64,000 nt of DNA from Chitinophaga eiseniae (GTDB taxonomy: Bacteria > Bacteroidota > Bacteroidia > Chitinophagales > Chitinophagaceae). A model generated the notes under the pieces. That model was given only the letters and a program-made list of their open reading frames with translations. It had not been told where the DNA came from and made no database searches. Below are positions 1 through 8,956 of the stretch, piece by piece. How positions within the stretch are numbered: the stretch's first letter is position 1; the number at the start of each line of letters is the position of its first letter. The stretch lies in the NCBI RefSeq assembly GCF_900167135.1, contig NZ_FUWZ01000004.1, forward strand, positions 620,001-684,000, in the 5' to 3' direction. A program made the translations under genes and the position numbers.

Positions 1-2073
1 AACTGGCAGAAAGAAATCCTCGGCACAGGTAAAATGACCAACGTATCGGCCAGCCTCTCCGGCGGCGATAACCAGAATACTTTTTATGTAAGCGCCAATT
101 ATGGTCGTCAGGTAGAGCTGCTGAGCAAGAGCGGGGCCTCCCAAAAAGCGTCGGTAATGTCGCGTGTAAGGCATGCCTCCGCCAATCAGAAGTTCAGTAT
201 CATGGTGGGAACAACCATCGGCTATACGAAAGTGGACGCTATCGTTAACATGGGCGACGCTGCCTATCTGCCACCCAATGCACCACCGATCTACGACAGT
301 AAAGGGAACCTCAACTTCGCGGAATGGACAGCCCATAACCCTGTAAGTCAGTTCCCCTTTGAAAGCCTGGGCAGGAAAAATATCAGCCAGGCCACCCAGC
401 TCGATGGAAATATGGAGCTGCGGTATGAGATTGCCAAAGGTCTCACCTTCAGCACTACCGGCGGATATTCTTTCGTCAGCGGAACGAGCGACAATTTTGT
501 GCCCATGGCATCGCAGAACCCCGCCCTGAACCCTACAGGCATGGCCATCTTCGGCACAACCCGCAACACCAACTGGATCGTAGAACCACAACTGGCCTAC
601 ACCCGCTTTATCGGCAAAGGCGACCTGTCCATACAAGCCGGTACCAGCTATCAGTCCGCTGCTACCAATGGTACGACGGTCTTTGGTTTTGGCTACGGAG
701 ATGACGCACTGTTGGGCAGTATTTCCAACGCTCCACTACAACAGGCCACTGAAATGCTGAGCCGCTATAAATATGCCGCGGTATTTGGCCGTATCTCCTA
801 TAACTGGGACAATAAGTATATACTGAACCTGAACGCCAGGAGGGACGGGTCTTCCCGCTTCGCGCCAGGGCGCCAGTACGGCAACTTCGGCTCCGTGGGC
901 ATGGGATGGATTATGTCGGAAGAGCCCTGGGTGAAAGCTGTGCTTCCCAGTTGGGTTACTTTCCTGAAGCTGCGGGGCAGCTACGGCATCACCGGTGGGG
1001 ATGGTTCCATCGGCGACTACCAGTACCTCTCACAATGGGGCACCCGCACTATCGGTGGGCTGCTTGGCAAGTACGACGGCGTACAGCCTTATGTGCCCAT
1101 ACATGCCATGAACCAGGACTACCACTGGGAGGCCAATAAAAAAATGGAAGGATCGCTGTCCGTCAGTTTTTTAAACGACCGCATTAACCTGGAGGTATTG
1201 CATTATCGCAACAGGACCGGCGACCAGGTGACAGGGCTGCCCACGCCACAGTATACAGGTTTTAGTTCCGTATTGGCCAACTGGGCGGCAGTGGTGCAAA
1301 ACAGCGGCTGGGAAGGCATGATCAGGGCCAACCTGGTGCGACAGAAAGATTTTTCCTGGACGGTGTCTTTCAACATCTCCCGTAACCGTAATGTCCTGGT
1401 GGCATACCCCGACCTGGAATTTTCTCCTTATTACGGAACCTATAAAGTGGGGCAGTCGCTGTCTACCAGGTACTACCTGCATTACGTCGGCATAGATCCG
1501 CAGACAGGCAAACATGCTTTTGACGATTACAATAAAGACGGACAAGCGACGGTAAACCTCGGGATACCGGACGGCACAGGCATGGACGACCGTTATGTCC
1601 CTATCGACGACGCACCCAAATACTATGGTGGTTTCGGCTCCCAGTTCACCTGGAAAGGCGTACGGCTGGACCTCTTTTTTGACTATAAAAAACAGCTGGG
1701 CCCGGACCCCTTTGCCAACATATTGCCAGGAGCAATGACCAATCTGCCCAGGGAGGCGCTGGCCAACCACTGGACCAAACCAGGAGACAATGCGAAATAT
1801 GCAGGTTTTGCTCCTATTGGTTACACCCTGTTCAACGCGTCTGACGGCGCTTTTATGGATGCTTCCTACGTCAGGCTTCGCAGCCTCGCTGTCAGCTACG
1901 ACTTCCCGGAGAAGCTGGTGAAAAAAGCACGTATGGAGAGCTTCCGGCTGTATATACAGACAGAGAACATATTTAACATCACCCGTTACACAGGACTGGA
2001 CCCCGATACGAGGAGCCTGACGGCGCTGCCTTCCCCGAGGACCATTACCGGTGGTGTAATGCTTAATTTTTAA
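1..2073 (+). CDS. SusC/RagA TonB-linked outer-membrane receptor, 5' partial
   Basis: The reading frame is open from base 1 (it reads NWQKEILGTGKMTN before the first internal Met at 34), so the gene begins outside the window and only about 690 C-terminal residues are present. The visible part is the TonB-dependent beta-barrel: alternating aromatic strands, barrel motifs such as DGSSRFAPG and NLNARRDGSS, and a terminal MLNF ending in Phe, the usual Bam-recognition end of outer-membrane proteins. A SusD gene follows 10 bases later, which fixes it as the SusC half of a SusC/SusD pair that imports an oligomeric nutrient with TonB energy. The plug and N-terminal domains are not visible, so it cannot be said whether it has an STN signalling domain. 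The substrate is unknown; no glycoside hydrolase lies next to it. Confidence 0.93.
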   Translation, partial: NWQKEILGTGKMTNVSASLSGGDNQNTFYVSANYGRQVELLSKSGASQKASVMSRVRHASANQKFSIMVGTTIGYTKVDAIVNMGDAAYLPPNAPPIYDSKGNLNFAEWTAHNPVSQFPFESLGRKNISQATQLDGNMELRYEIAKGLTFSTTGGYSFVSGTSDNFVPMASQNPALNPTGMAIFGTTRNTNWIVEPQLAYTRFIGKGDLSIQAGTSYQSAATNGTTVFGFGYGDDALLGSISNAPLQQATEMLSRYKYAAVFGRISYNWDNKYILNLNARRDGSSRFAPGRQYGNFGSVGMGWIMSEEPWVKAVLPSWVTFLKLRGSYGITGGDGSIGDYQYLSQWGTRTIGGLLGKYDGVQPYVPIHAMNQDYHWEANKKMEGSLSVSFLNDRINLEVLHYRNRTGDQVTGLPTPQYTGFSSVLANWAAVVQNSGWEGMIRANLVRQKDFSWTVSFNISRNRNVLVAYPDLEFSPYYGTYKVGQSLSTRYYLHYVGIDPQTGKHAFDDYNKDGQATVNLGIPDGTGMDDRYVPIDDAPKYYGGFGSQFTWKGVRLDLFFDYKKQLGPDPFANILPGAMTNLPREALANHWTKPGDNAKYAGFAPIGYTLFNASDGAFMDASYVRLRSLAVSYDFPEKLVKKARMESFRLYIQTENIFNITRYTGLDPDTRSLTALPSPRTITGGVMLNF

Positions 2074-2083
2074 ATGATGATTT

Positions 2084-3580
2084 ATGCAGACCTATCATAA
2101 AATAATTGCGCTTTCCGGTGGATGGTTATTGTGGGCCAGTCTTCTCTCATCCTGTAAAAAACTGGTGTCTGTGCCGGACCCTGTCAGCACTATTTCCACC
2201 AGCCAGGTTTTTAATTCTGAAAAGCAGGCCAATGGTGCGATGGCTGGTGTATACTCCCGGTTGATCAATGGGGATGATCCGGTAGGCGCCCCGCCGGTGG
2301 GAGAGAGTTCTTTTGCCGCAGGGCTCTCCACGATGCTGGGGGGACTTTCTTCGGATGAGCTGTATTTTTTCCGCTCCGTTACGGAAAAATCCTGGTACCT
2401 CGTGAATACCAACAAGCTGACCGCACAGGAGGCGAGTCGTACCAGTAGTGTATGGACCTCGGCCTACGGCGCGATATATGGTGCTAATTCCGTCATAGAA
2501 GGCCTGGCAGCATCCACCTCGCCTGATCTCAAAGACAGCGTGAAGCAGGCTATGACCGGTGAAGCAAAATTTGTGAGAGCTTTTTCCTATTTCTATCTCA
2601 CCAACTTTTTTGGAGATATACCGTTGGTACTAACCATCGATTTTAATAAGACGCGGAACATGCCACGGGCCTCACAGGCACAGATATACGGACAAATGGA
2701 GATGGACCTCAGAGAAGCGGCAGCCGCTATGCCGGAAGCTTATCCCACCAGCATGGGGGAGCGGATACGGCCCAACCGGTACGCCGCCAGCGCGCTGCTG
2801 GCCAGGGTGTATCTCTACCAACAGAACTATGCAGGCGCTGTGGAGGCGGCAACAACCGTTATTAATCAGGCAGGATTGTATCAACTGGAGCCCGATCCCA
2901 ACAATGCATTCGTTATCGCCAGCCGGGAAGCTATCTGGCAGCTAAAACAAAATGATGTTTCTGTTTTGTTGCGCAACGCTACGCCGGAAGGGTATGTCTT
3001 TATACCCATCTACCTGAAGACAGGTGTTGCCTCCTATGTGTTTACAGATACGCAGATGAAGGCTTTTGAGACCGGAGATAAACGGCTTTGCTGGATAGAC
3101 AGTACCAAAGCCGCCCCGCAGCCTGGTATGCCCGCGGTTGTATCCTATTATCCGAATAAATACCATATTGGTCAGCCCAATGGCGAGCTAATGACGCCAC
3201 CCCGTGAGTACTATGTGATGCTGCGTCTCGCTGAACAGTACCTGATACGCGCGGAAGCGGCTGCCAACGGCGGTCCGGGGGGCCTTGCCTCCGCTATTGC
3301 CGATTTGAACGTGGTCCGTTCCCGTGCCGGGCTGCCTGCATTGGCCGCGTCGCTCAATAAAGAGCAGGTGCTGACAGCCGTGGCCAAAGAGCGGCAGACG
3401 GAGCTATTTGCCGAATGGGGCCACCGCTGGCTGGACCTGAAACGCACCGGTAAGGCAGCCGCGCTGTTGTCTGCTATTCCGCTCAAACAACCGTGGGCGG
3501 GTAATCATCAGCTGCTATATCCCATTCCCAATACGGAAATCAGCGTAAACCATTTCCTGACCCAAAATCCCGGTTATTAA
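2084..3580 (+). CDS. SusD/RagB-family surface lipoprotein
   Basis: A 498-residue lipoprotein with a hydrophobic signal segment and a lipobox ending LLSSC (Cys24), followed by KK. It carries the SusD hallmarks: an N-terminal TPR-like helical region including RAFSYFYLTNFFGDIPL near residue 165, and the C-terminal stretch EWGHRWLDLKRTGKA typical of RagB/SusD. It should sit on the cell surface as the lid of the SusC barrel encoded 10 bases upstream and bind the imported ligand. The next gene begins 1 base after its stop, so the genes are translationally close. The ligand cannot be read from the sequence. Confidence 0.95.
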   Translation: MQTYHKIIALSGGWLLWASLLSSCKKLVSVPDPVSTISTSQVFNSEKQANGAMAGVYSRLINGDDPVGAPPVGESSFAAGLSTMLGGLSSDELYFFRSVTEKSWYLVNTNKLTAQEASRTSSVWTSAYGAIYGANSVIEGLAASTSPDLKDSVKQAMTGEAKFVRAFSYFYLTNFFGDIPLVLTIDFNKTRNMPRASQAQIYGQMEMDLREAAAAMPEAYPTSMGERIRPNRYAASALLARVYLYQQNYAGAVEAATTVINQAGLYQLEPDPNNAFVIASREAIWQLKQNDVSVLLRNATPEGYVFIPIYLKTGVASYVFTDTQMKAFETGDKRLCWIDSTKAAPQPGMPAVVSYYPNKYHIGQPNGELMTPPREYYVMLRLAEQYLIRAEAAANGGPGGLASAIADLNVVRSRAGLPALAASLNKEQVLTAVAKERQTELFAEWGHRWLDLKRTGKAAALLSAIPLKQPWAGNHQLLYPIPNTEISVNHFLTQNPGY

Positions 3581-3581
3581 T

Positions 3582-4331
3582 ATGCAACGGTTAACATACT
3601 TCGCTGCTTCACTGCTATTGCTGTTGCTGGGCGCCTGTACCAAAGAAAAAACAGCGCCCGGAACAGCTTCGCTGACGATCATCAATGCGATACCCGGCAG
3701 CAGGTCTCTGATCACTAATTTCAATGACGGCCGTCCGATTAATTATTACCTGGCCAACGAGATCCGGTACAATACTTTTTTGCTGAGCAACCGTATCAGT
3801 TCCTACTCCGGCAGAACGCCGCTGGCACTTTATCATTATCCTGACACAACAGATAAAAGTAAACCGATGTTCAACCTCGTGGTGGACCTGCCCATAGGTT
3901 CCATGCATACGTTGTTCCTGGCCGGTACCCTTACCCAACCGGATACGCTGTTCGTCAGGGATGTTATCCCTTATCATCCGCTGGGCGACAGCAGCTGCGG
4001 CTTTCGTTTCGTTAACCTTTCTCCCGGCAGCGCACCGGTGAAAGTAACGATCGCACGGAAGAACGGCCCTCCGGTGGTGAGCACCCTGCCGTTTAAAAGG
4101 GTGACCGGTTTCCTCAACTATCCTGTTAATGCCGCGCAGGAAGACATGGCCTTTGAGTTCAGGGACGTGGCCACGGACCGCCTCATCGCTACATTCCCGG
4201 TAGAAGGGATACATAATCCGGTACCGGGAACGAACAGCCCGTGGGCATATAAGAACTATACCCTCGCTTTGGTCGGCCTGCCAGACGGTACTAACGGACA
4301 GGAACAAACGATACTGTCTATCAGCTACTAA
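3582..4331 (+). CDS. DUF4397-like lipoprotein
   Basis: A 249-residue predicted lipoprotein: MQRLTYFAASLLLLLLGAC gives a signal peptide with Cys19. The mature part starts with a beta-rich segment (TASLTIINAIPGS) and ends with YTLALVGLPDG, a pattern like DUF4397 proteins, which often follow SusC/SusD pairs in Bacteroidota as the extra lipoprotein of the locus. It begins 1 base after the SusD stop and 40 bases before the ABC ATPase gene. A role as an accessory surface glycan- or ligand-binding lipoprotein is inferred from position only. The DUF assignment rests on general resemblance and is less certain than the lipoprotein call. Confidence 0.75.
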   Translation: MQRLTYFAASLLLLLLGACTKEKTAPGTASLTIINAIPGSRSLITNFNDGRPINYYLANEIRYNTFLLSNRISSYSGRTPLALYHYPDTTDKSKPMFNLVVDLPIGSMHTLFLAGTLTQPDTLFVRDVIPYHPLGDSSCGFRFVNLSPGSAPVKVTIARKNGPPVVSTLPFKRVTGFLNYPVNAAQEDMAFEFRDVATDRLIATFPVEGIHNPVPGTNSPWAYKNYTLALVGLPDGTNGQEQTILSISY

Positions 4332-4371
4332 CGAAAGTGGGCATCAAACTATCAAACATTCAAAACGTATT

Positions 4372-5298
4372 ATGAGCACTATCTTGAAAATTGACCGGCT
4401 CTCCCACAGGTACAGCAGTGCCTGGGCTGTCCGCGATATTAACCTGGAAATAGGCCATGCCGGCGTCATAGGCCTGTTGGGCTCCAACGGTGCCGGTAAG
4501 TCTACCACCATGAACATTATCTGCGGGGTGCTGAACCAAACAGAAGGGACGGTATATATCAACGGACTGGATATCCGTCAGCAACCGGAACAGGCAAAAA
4601 GACAGATCGGTTTCCTGCCGCAAAACCCGCCGGTATATACCGACCTGACGGTAGATGAATACCTGCACTATGCAGCGCAACTGCGGCATATCGAAAAGGG
4701 AAAAGTGCGTAAAGCCGTGGAGGAAGCGAAGGAACGCGTAGGTATTTCCCACTTCAGCAGCCGCCTGATCGGCAATCTCTCCGGCGGTTACCGCCAGCGT
4801 GTAGGCATCGCGCAGGCCATTATCCATAAACCCAAACTGGTGGTGATGGACGAACCTACCAACGGGCTCGATCCCAATCAGCTCATTGAAGCCAGAAAAC
4901 TGATCCGCGAAATAGGACAGGACCACACCGTCCTGTTATCATCCCACATCCTTTCCGAAGTACACCTGCTCTGCCGCGAGATAGTGATGATAGAAGGAGG
5001 GCGCGTTATATTCTCCGATACCATGGAGGCGTTCAATAACTACGTACAGCCGCACAGCGTGCTCGCAAGAATGGAACAACCGCCCGCCGCCGCAGAACTG
5101 CAACAGATCAGCGGAGTATCCAATGTGGAATTCCTCAGCGACCGCCAGGTCCGCATCTATTTCGATGGTGATGAAAGTATCACGGAAAGGATCGTTGCGG
5201 CCAGCGTACAACACGGATGGCGCCTGCGTGAGATCAACCTCGACAAAGGATTGCTGGATGACATTTTCAAACAATTATCTATTCAATCGCTCCAATAA
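4372..5298 (+). CDS. ABC transporter ATP-binding protein, GldA-like
   Basis: A 308-residue ATPase with all nucleotide-binding motifs: Walker A GSNGAGKST (about residues 37-45), a Q-loop in GFLPQNPP, signature NLSGGYRQR near residue 137, Walker B VVMDEPTNGLDP and the switch His in LLSSHILSE. About 80 residues after the ATPase core form a small beta-rich tail like the DUF4162 region of ABC-2 exporters. It is the nucleotide-binding subunit for the fused permease that starts 9 bases downstream. The pair resembles GldA with GldF/GldG, needed for gliding in Flavobacterium, but such paralogues are common in Bacteroidota and gliding cannot be assumed. Its place inside a SusC/SusD operon is noteworthy. 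Confidence 0.93.
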   Translation: MSTILKIDRLSHRYSSAWAVRDINLEIGHAGVIGLLGSNGAGKSTTMNIICGVLNQTEGTVYINGLDIRQQPEQAKRQIGFLPQNPPVYTDLTVDEYLHYAAQLRHIEKGKVRKAVEEAKERVGISHFSSRLIGNLSGGYRQRVGIAQAIIHKPKLVVMDEPTNGLDPNQLIEARKLIREIGQDHTVLLSSHILSEVHLLCREIVMIEGGRVIFSDTMEAFNNYVQPHSVLARMEQPPAAAELQQISGVSNVEFLSDRQVRIYFDGDESITERIVAASVQHGWRLREINLDKGLLDDIFKQLSIQSLQ

Positions 5299-5307
5299 TT
5301 TTTATAC

Positions 5308-7635
5308 ATGAAGATGATATTCAGGATTGCTAAAACAGAGCTTCGGAACCTGTTCTTTTCACCGGTGGCCTGGTTCTTAACAATCGCTTTTATGATACAG
5401 TGCGGAGTATACTATACCTACCCGCTGTATGGCCTGGCCAACTGGCAGGATGTGATTGGAAGGAATAATCCGGCATTTAAAAGCTTTGGCATTTCATTGA
5501 CCAGCGCACTCTTTTTAGCACAGGATGGTATTTTCTATAATGTGCTGCAGAACCTCTACCTGTTTGTTCCGTTGCTCACAATGGGACTGATCAGCCGCGA
5601 GGTCAACAGCGGCACGATCAAGCTGTTGTATTCTTCCCCTATCCGTACCAGTGAGATCGTGCTGGGGAAGTATCTCGCTATCATGATCTACAACCTCTTG
5701 CTGGTAAGCATTGTAGGCGTGTTGATGATTGCAGGTTTTTTCAACATCTACGCGGCGGATTATGGCGTGCTGCTTTCTGCTGCGCTGGCCTTCTATCTGC
5801 TGGTTTGTACCTACACGGCCATCGGGCTGTTTATGTCCAGTCTTACTAACTACCAGATCGTTTCCGCTATCGGCAGCTTCATCATTATTTTTGTGCTGAG
5901 CCATATCAGTGGCCTGTGGCAGAAATATGACATCGTGCGGGACCTGACCTATTTCCTGTCTATCTCCGGGCGTACGGTCAAAATGCTGAAAGGGCTGATC
6001 ACCACAAAAGACGTGATTTACTTCGTGATGATCGTGTATATGTTTGTCTCTTTCACACTCATCAAAATGAAAGCAGGAAGAGAGTCGAAACCATGGTGGG
6101 CGCAGGCCGCCCGTTACACGGCCGTATTTGCTTCCGTGCTGGTGATCGGGTACGTCAGCTCCCGCCCATCGATGATCGGCTACTGGGATACAACAAAGGG
6201 CAATACCAACACACTGCATCCCAATACACAGGCGGTACTGAAAGAGATGGGCAAAGAGCCTATGGAGATCACGCTGTACACCAATCTGCTGGGAGCAGGT
6301 GTTAACCGTGGTCTGCCGGAGAACCGGAACGATTATCTGACGGCCCTCTGGGAACCTTACCTGCGTTTTAAGCCGGACATCAAATTCAACTACGTTTATT
6401 ATTATGACAACGATGACAGGGACAGTACGCTGTACAGGACGTGGAAAGGCAAGTCACTTGCTGAGATAGCCGCCCAGACAGCAGAAGGGCAGGAGGTGGA
6501 CGTCAAAAAATTCCTGCCACCGGCGGCAGTGCGTAAAATGATCAACCTGCAACCGGAAGGCTACCGGCTGGTAATGCAGCTGAAATATAAAGGAAAGACC
6601 ACTTTCCTGCGTACCTTCGACGATGCCGTGTTCTGGCCGGAAGAGCAACAAGTCGCGGCTTCCCTCAAACGGCTGTTGCAGGACCGCATGCCGAAAAACC
6701 TGTTCCTCACCGGCAACCTTGAACGTAGTATTTATAAAAATGGAGAGCGGGAGTATTCCGGTCATACCCTTGCCAAGGAAGGCCGTCTGGCGCTCATCAA
6801 CCTTGGTTTTGATTCTGACAGCCTTTGTCTGGATACCCAGGAGATCCCTGCTGACATTGCCACCCTGGTGCTGGCCGATCCCAAGACCGCGATCAGCGCC
6901 GCCGGTATGGAGAAGCTCCGCCGCTATATCGACAACGGTGGTAACATGCTGATATTCGGGGAGCCTGGCAAACAGCAGATGCTCAATCCTTTGCTGCAAC
7001 AGCTGGGTGTGCAGCTTATGGGGGGCACGCTGATAGAAGTGTCCAAAGACGAGATGCCGCATATGGTGAAACCCATTGCTACCACCGCTACGATGCACCT
7101 CTCGGAAGACCCCGCCCTGATTGTATTACGTGAGATGCAGACAGAAGGAAAAAGTATGGGGCTGCTGATGCCTGGCGTAACCGGCATCACCTTCAGCGAC
7201 AGCAGCGCTTTCAGGGCTGCTCCGCTGCTGACGACCGTGCCCGGCAATGTATGGCTGAAAGCTGGTACCGTGGTGACAGACTCCACAGCGCCGGTGTTCA
7301 ATCCGCAGGACGGAGATACCCGTCAGCCCTATTACGCTACGGCTATCGCGCTGACGCGTAAAATCAACAATAAGGAACAGCGTATCGTGATAAGCGCCGA
7401 TGCTGATATTATGAGCAACCTCCGGCAGGGCGGCGGCTTTCTGGGCAGAAACCTCTACGCCTGGATGGTCAACGGGGCCTTTCCCATCTATACGCCGAAG
7501 CCGGCCCCTGTCGATACAAAGCTGACGATAAGCGCCACTACGGCCAGTATAGAAAAGTACCTGTTCGTATGGATATTGCCAGGCCTGGTACTGCTGACCG
7601 GAACAATATTGCTGGTGCGTCGTAAAAGACAATAA
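5308..7635 (+). CDS. Fused ABC-2 permease / GldG-like protein (GldF-GldG fusion)
   Basis: A 775-residue protein joining two proteins that are separate in the Gld system. Residues 1 to about 250 form an ABC-2 permease with about six membrane segments (for example AALAFYLLVCTYTAIGLFM) and the ISREVNSGTIKLLYSSP loop typical of GldF/NatB permeases. After a further membrane segment (TAVFASVLVIGYVSS) comes a long extracytoplasmic GldG-like domain beginning NTLHPNTQAVLKEM, with a central LVLADPKTAISAAGMEKLRRY region like the ABC_transp_aux fold, and a last membrane anchor YLFVWILPGLVLLTG followed by RRKRQ. It lies 9 bases after the ATPase and 11 bases before the first MutS-like gene, so all are probably co-transcribed. 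The substrate is unknown. Confidence 0.88.
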   Translation: MKMIFRIAKTELRNLFFSPVAWFLTIAFMIQCGVYYTYPLYGLANWQDVIGRNNPAFKSFGISLTSALFLAQDGIFYNVLQNLYLFVPLLTMGLISREVNSGTIKLLYSSPIRTSEIVLGKYLAIMIYNLLLVSIVGVLMIAGFFNIYAADYGVLLSAALAFYLLVCTYTAIGLFMSSLTNYQIVSAIGSFIIIFVLSHISGLWQKYDIVRDLTYFLSISGRTVKMLKGLITTKDVIYFVMIVYMFVSFTLIKMKAGRESKPWWAQAARYTAVFASVLVIGYVSSRPSMIGYWDTTKGNTNTLHPNTQAVLKEMGKEPMEITLYTNLLGAGVNRGLPENRNDYLTALWEPYLRFKPDIKFNYVYYYDNDDRDSTLYRTWKGKSLAEIAAQTAEGQEVDVKKFLPPAAVRKMINLQPEGYRLVMQLKYKGKTTFLRTFDDAVFWPEEQQVAASLKRLLQDRMPKNLFLTGNLERSIYKNGEREYSGHTLAKEGRLALINLGFDSDSLCLDTQEIPADIATLVLADPKTAISAAGMEKLRRYIDNGGNMLIFGEPGKQQMLNPLLQQLGVQLMGGTLIEVSKDEMPHMVKPIATTATMHLSEDPALIVLREMQTEGKSMGLLMPGVTGITFSDSSAFRAAPLLTTVPGNVWLKAGTVVTDSTAPVFNPQDGDTRQPYYATAIALTRKINNKEQRIVISADADIMSNLRQGGGFLGRNLYAWMVNGAFPIYTPKPAPVDTKLTISATTASIEKYLFVWILPGLVLLTGTILLVRRKRQ

Positions 7636-7646
7636 AACGGGAAACA

Positions 7647-8945
7647 ATGTATTTACAAACGGATGAACAAACCATAGAGGACCTCCGGATATTCGGCAAA
7701 CGGGACGTGAGCGGTATCTATGAGCTGTATAACCACACGCATACACGGGGCGGCGAAGCCCTGCTGCAGGACATGTTCCGGCAGCCGCTGTCCGACAAGG
7801 AGGAAATCAACCGCAGAAGCAGTATCATTGCTCATTTTGCGCAACAACGCACAACTTTCCCGTTTGAAGCGGCCATGTTTGATATGGCGGAAAAGTATCT
7901 GAAAAACGGGGACGAACATACGAAAAGCGGCGGCCGCAGTGTGCCGCTCGGAGAGAAAGATATTTACAACGGGGTCACTGCCGTGATCGGGCTGGTGCAG
8001 CAGCTGCACCGTTTCGTCGAAGGCCTGGCCATTGCCGGTATAGCCGCCTATGCCGGCGAGCGTGCTGCCATCGCCTTGTTGCTATCGGAACCTGCGCTGG
8101 AGCCGGTCCTCAACGAACCAATGAAAGGAAAACTGTCCTACGGCGCGGTAACAGCCTTTGACCTGCTGCTCAGGACGCGGGAGCGCCAGCGTATTACCCG
8201 GCTGCTGGAGCATGTATATACGCTGGACGTATATCTTTCCGTGGCGGCCGTGGCGGCGGAACGGCAGTTTGTGTTCCCGGTGGCGCTGGACAAGGGCGCC
8301 GCGGTGCTGGAACTGGAAGGGGTTTATCATCCGTCCGTAAAACATGCGGTGAGCAACAATGTATCCATGGGGCCCGACAGTAACGTGATTTTCCTTACGG
8401 GCGCCAATATGGCGGGCAAATCTACCTTCCTGCGTTCGCTCAGCACGGCGCTGTATGTGGCGCATATGGGTTTTCCGGTCGCAGCTGGCAGGATGTCGTT
8501 TTCTGTGCTGGACGGGATCTATACCACCATCAACCTGCCGGATAACCTGGGTATTGGGGCCAGCCACTTCTATGCAGAGGTGCTGCGGGTGAAAAAAGTC
8601 GCCACGGCGCTGGGCAACGGACAGTCGCTGCTGGTCATCTTCGATGAGCTTTTCAGGGGAACCAACGTAAAAGATGCGCATGAAGCCACCGTGGCTGTTA
8701 CCCGTGCATTCGCCCGTCGCAAAAACAGCCTGTTCGTTATCTCTTCCCATATCGTGGAAGCGGGCGATGAGCTGAAAGAGTCCGGCAGCGTGGATTTTCG
8801 GTATCTGCCCACCCGTATGAACGGCCATCAGCCCGAGTATACGTATACGTTAGAAAAGGGTATTACAGACGATCGCCATGGTATGATCATCATCCGCAAT
8901 GAAGGCATACTGGATATTCTCAGGAATGGTCGCAGGACCAAATAA
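7647..8945 (+). CDS. Short MutS-family ATPase, first of a tandem pair
   Basis: A 432-residue protein with MutS core/lever and ATPase domains only. The N-terminus (TIEDLRIFGKRDVSGIYEL, then TRGGEALLQDMFRQPLSD) matches the start of MutS domain III, and the C-terminal half carries Walker A TGANMAGKST (about residue 251), Walker B LLVIFDELFRGTN and a SSHIVEAGDE switch. The mismatch-reading domain I and connector domain II of true MutS (about 850 residues) are absent, as are the Smr end and KOW of MutS2. It should bind and hydrolyse ATP and probably dimerise, but classical mismatch recognition is unlikely. The next gene, 11 bases on, encodes a paralogue, so a heterodimer is a reasonable inference. 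Repair function is not shown. Confidence 0.88.
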   Translation: MYLQTDEQTIEDLRIFGKRDVSGIYELYNHTHTRGGEALLQDMFRQPLSDKEEINRRSSIIAHFAQQRTTFPFEAAMFDMAEKYLKNGDEHTKSGGRSVPLGEKDIYNGVTAVIGLVQQLHRFVEGLAIAGIAAYAGERAAIALLLSEPALEPVLNEPMKGKLSYGAVTAFDLLLRTRERQRITRLLEHVYTLDVYLSVAAVAAERQFVFPVALDKGAAVLELEGVYHPSVKHAVSNNVSMGPDSNVIFLTGANMAGKSTFLRSLSTALYVAHMGFPVAAGRMSFSVLDGIYTTINLPDNLGIGASHFYAEVLRVKKVATALGNGQSLLVIFDELFRGTNVKDAHEATVAVTRAFARRKNSLFVISSHIVEAGDELKESGSVDFRYLPTRMNGHQPEYTYTLEKGITDDRHGMIIIRNEGILDILRNGRRTK

Positions 8946-8956
8946 AAATTGCATGT

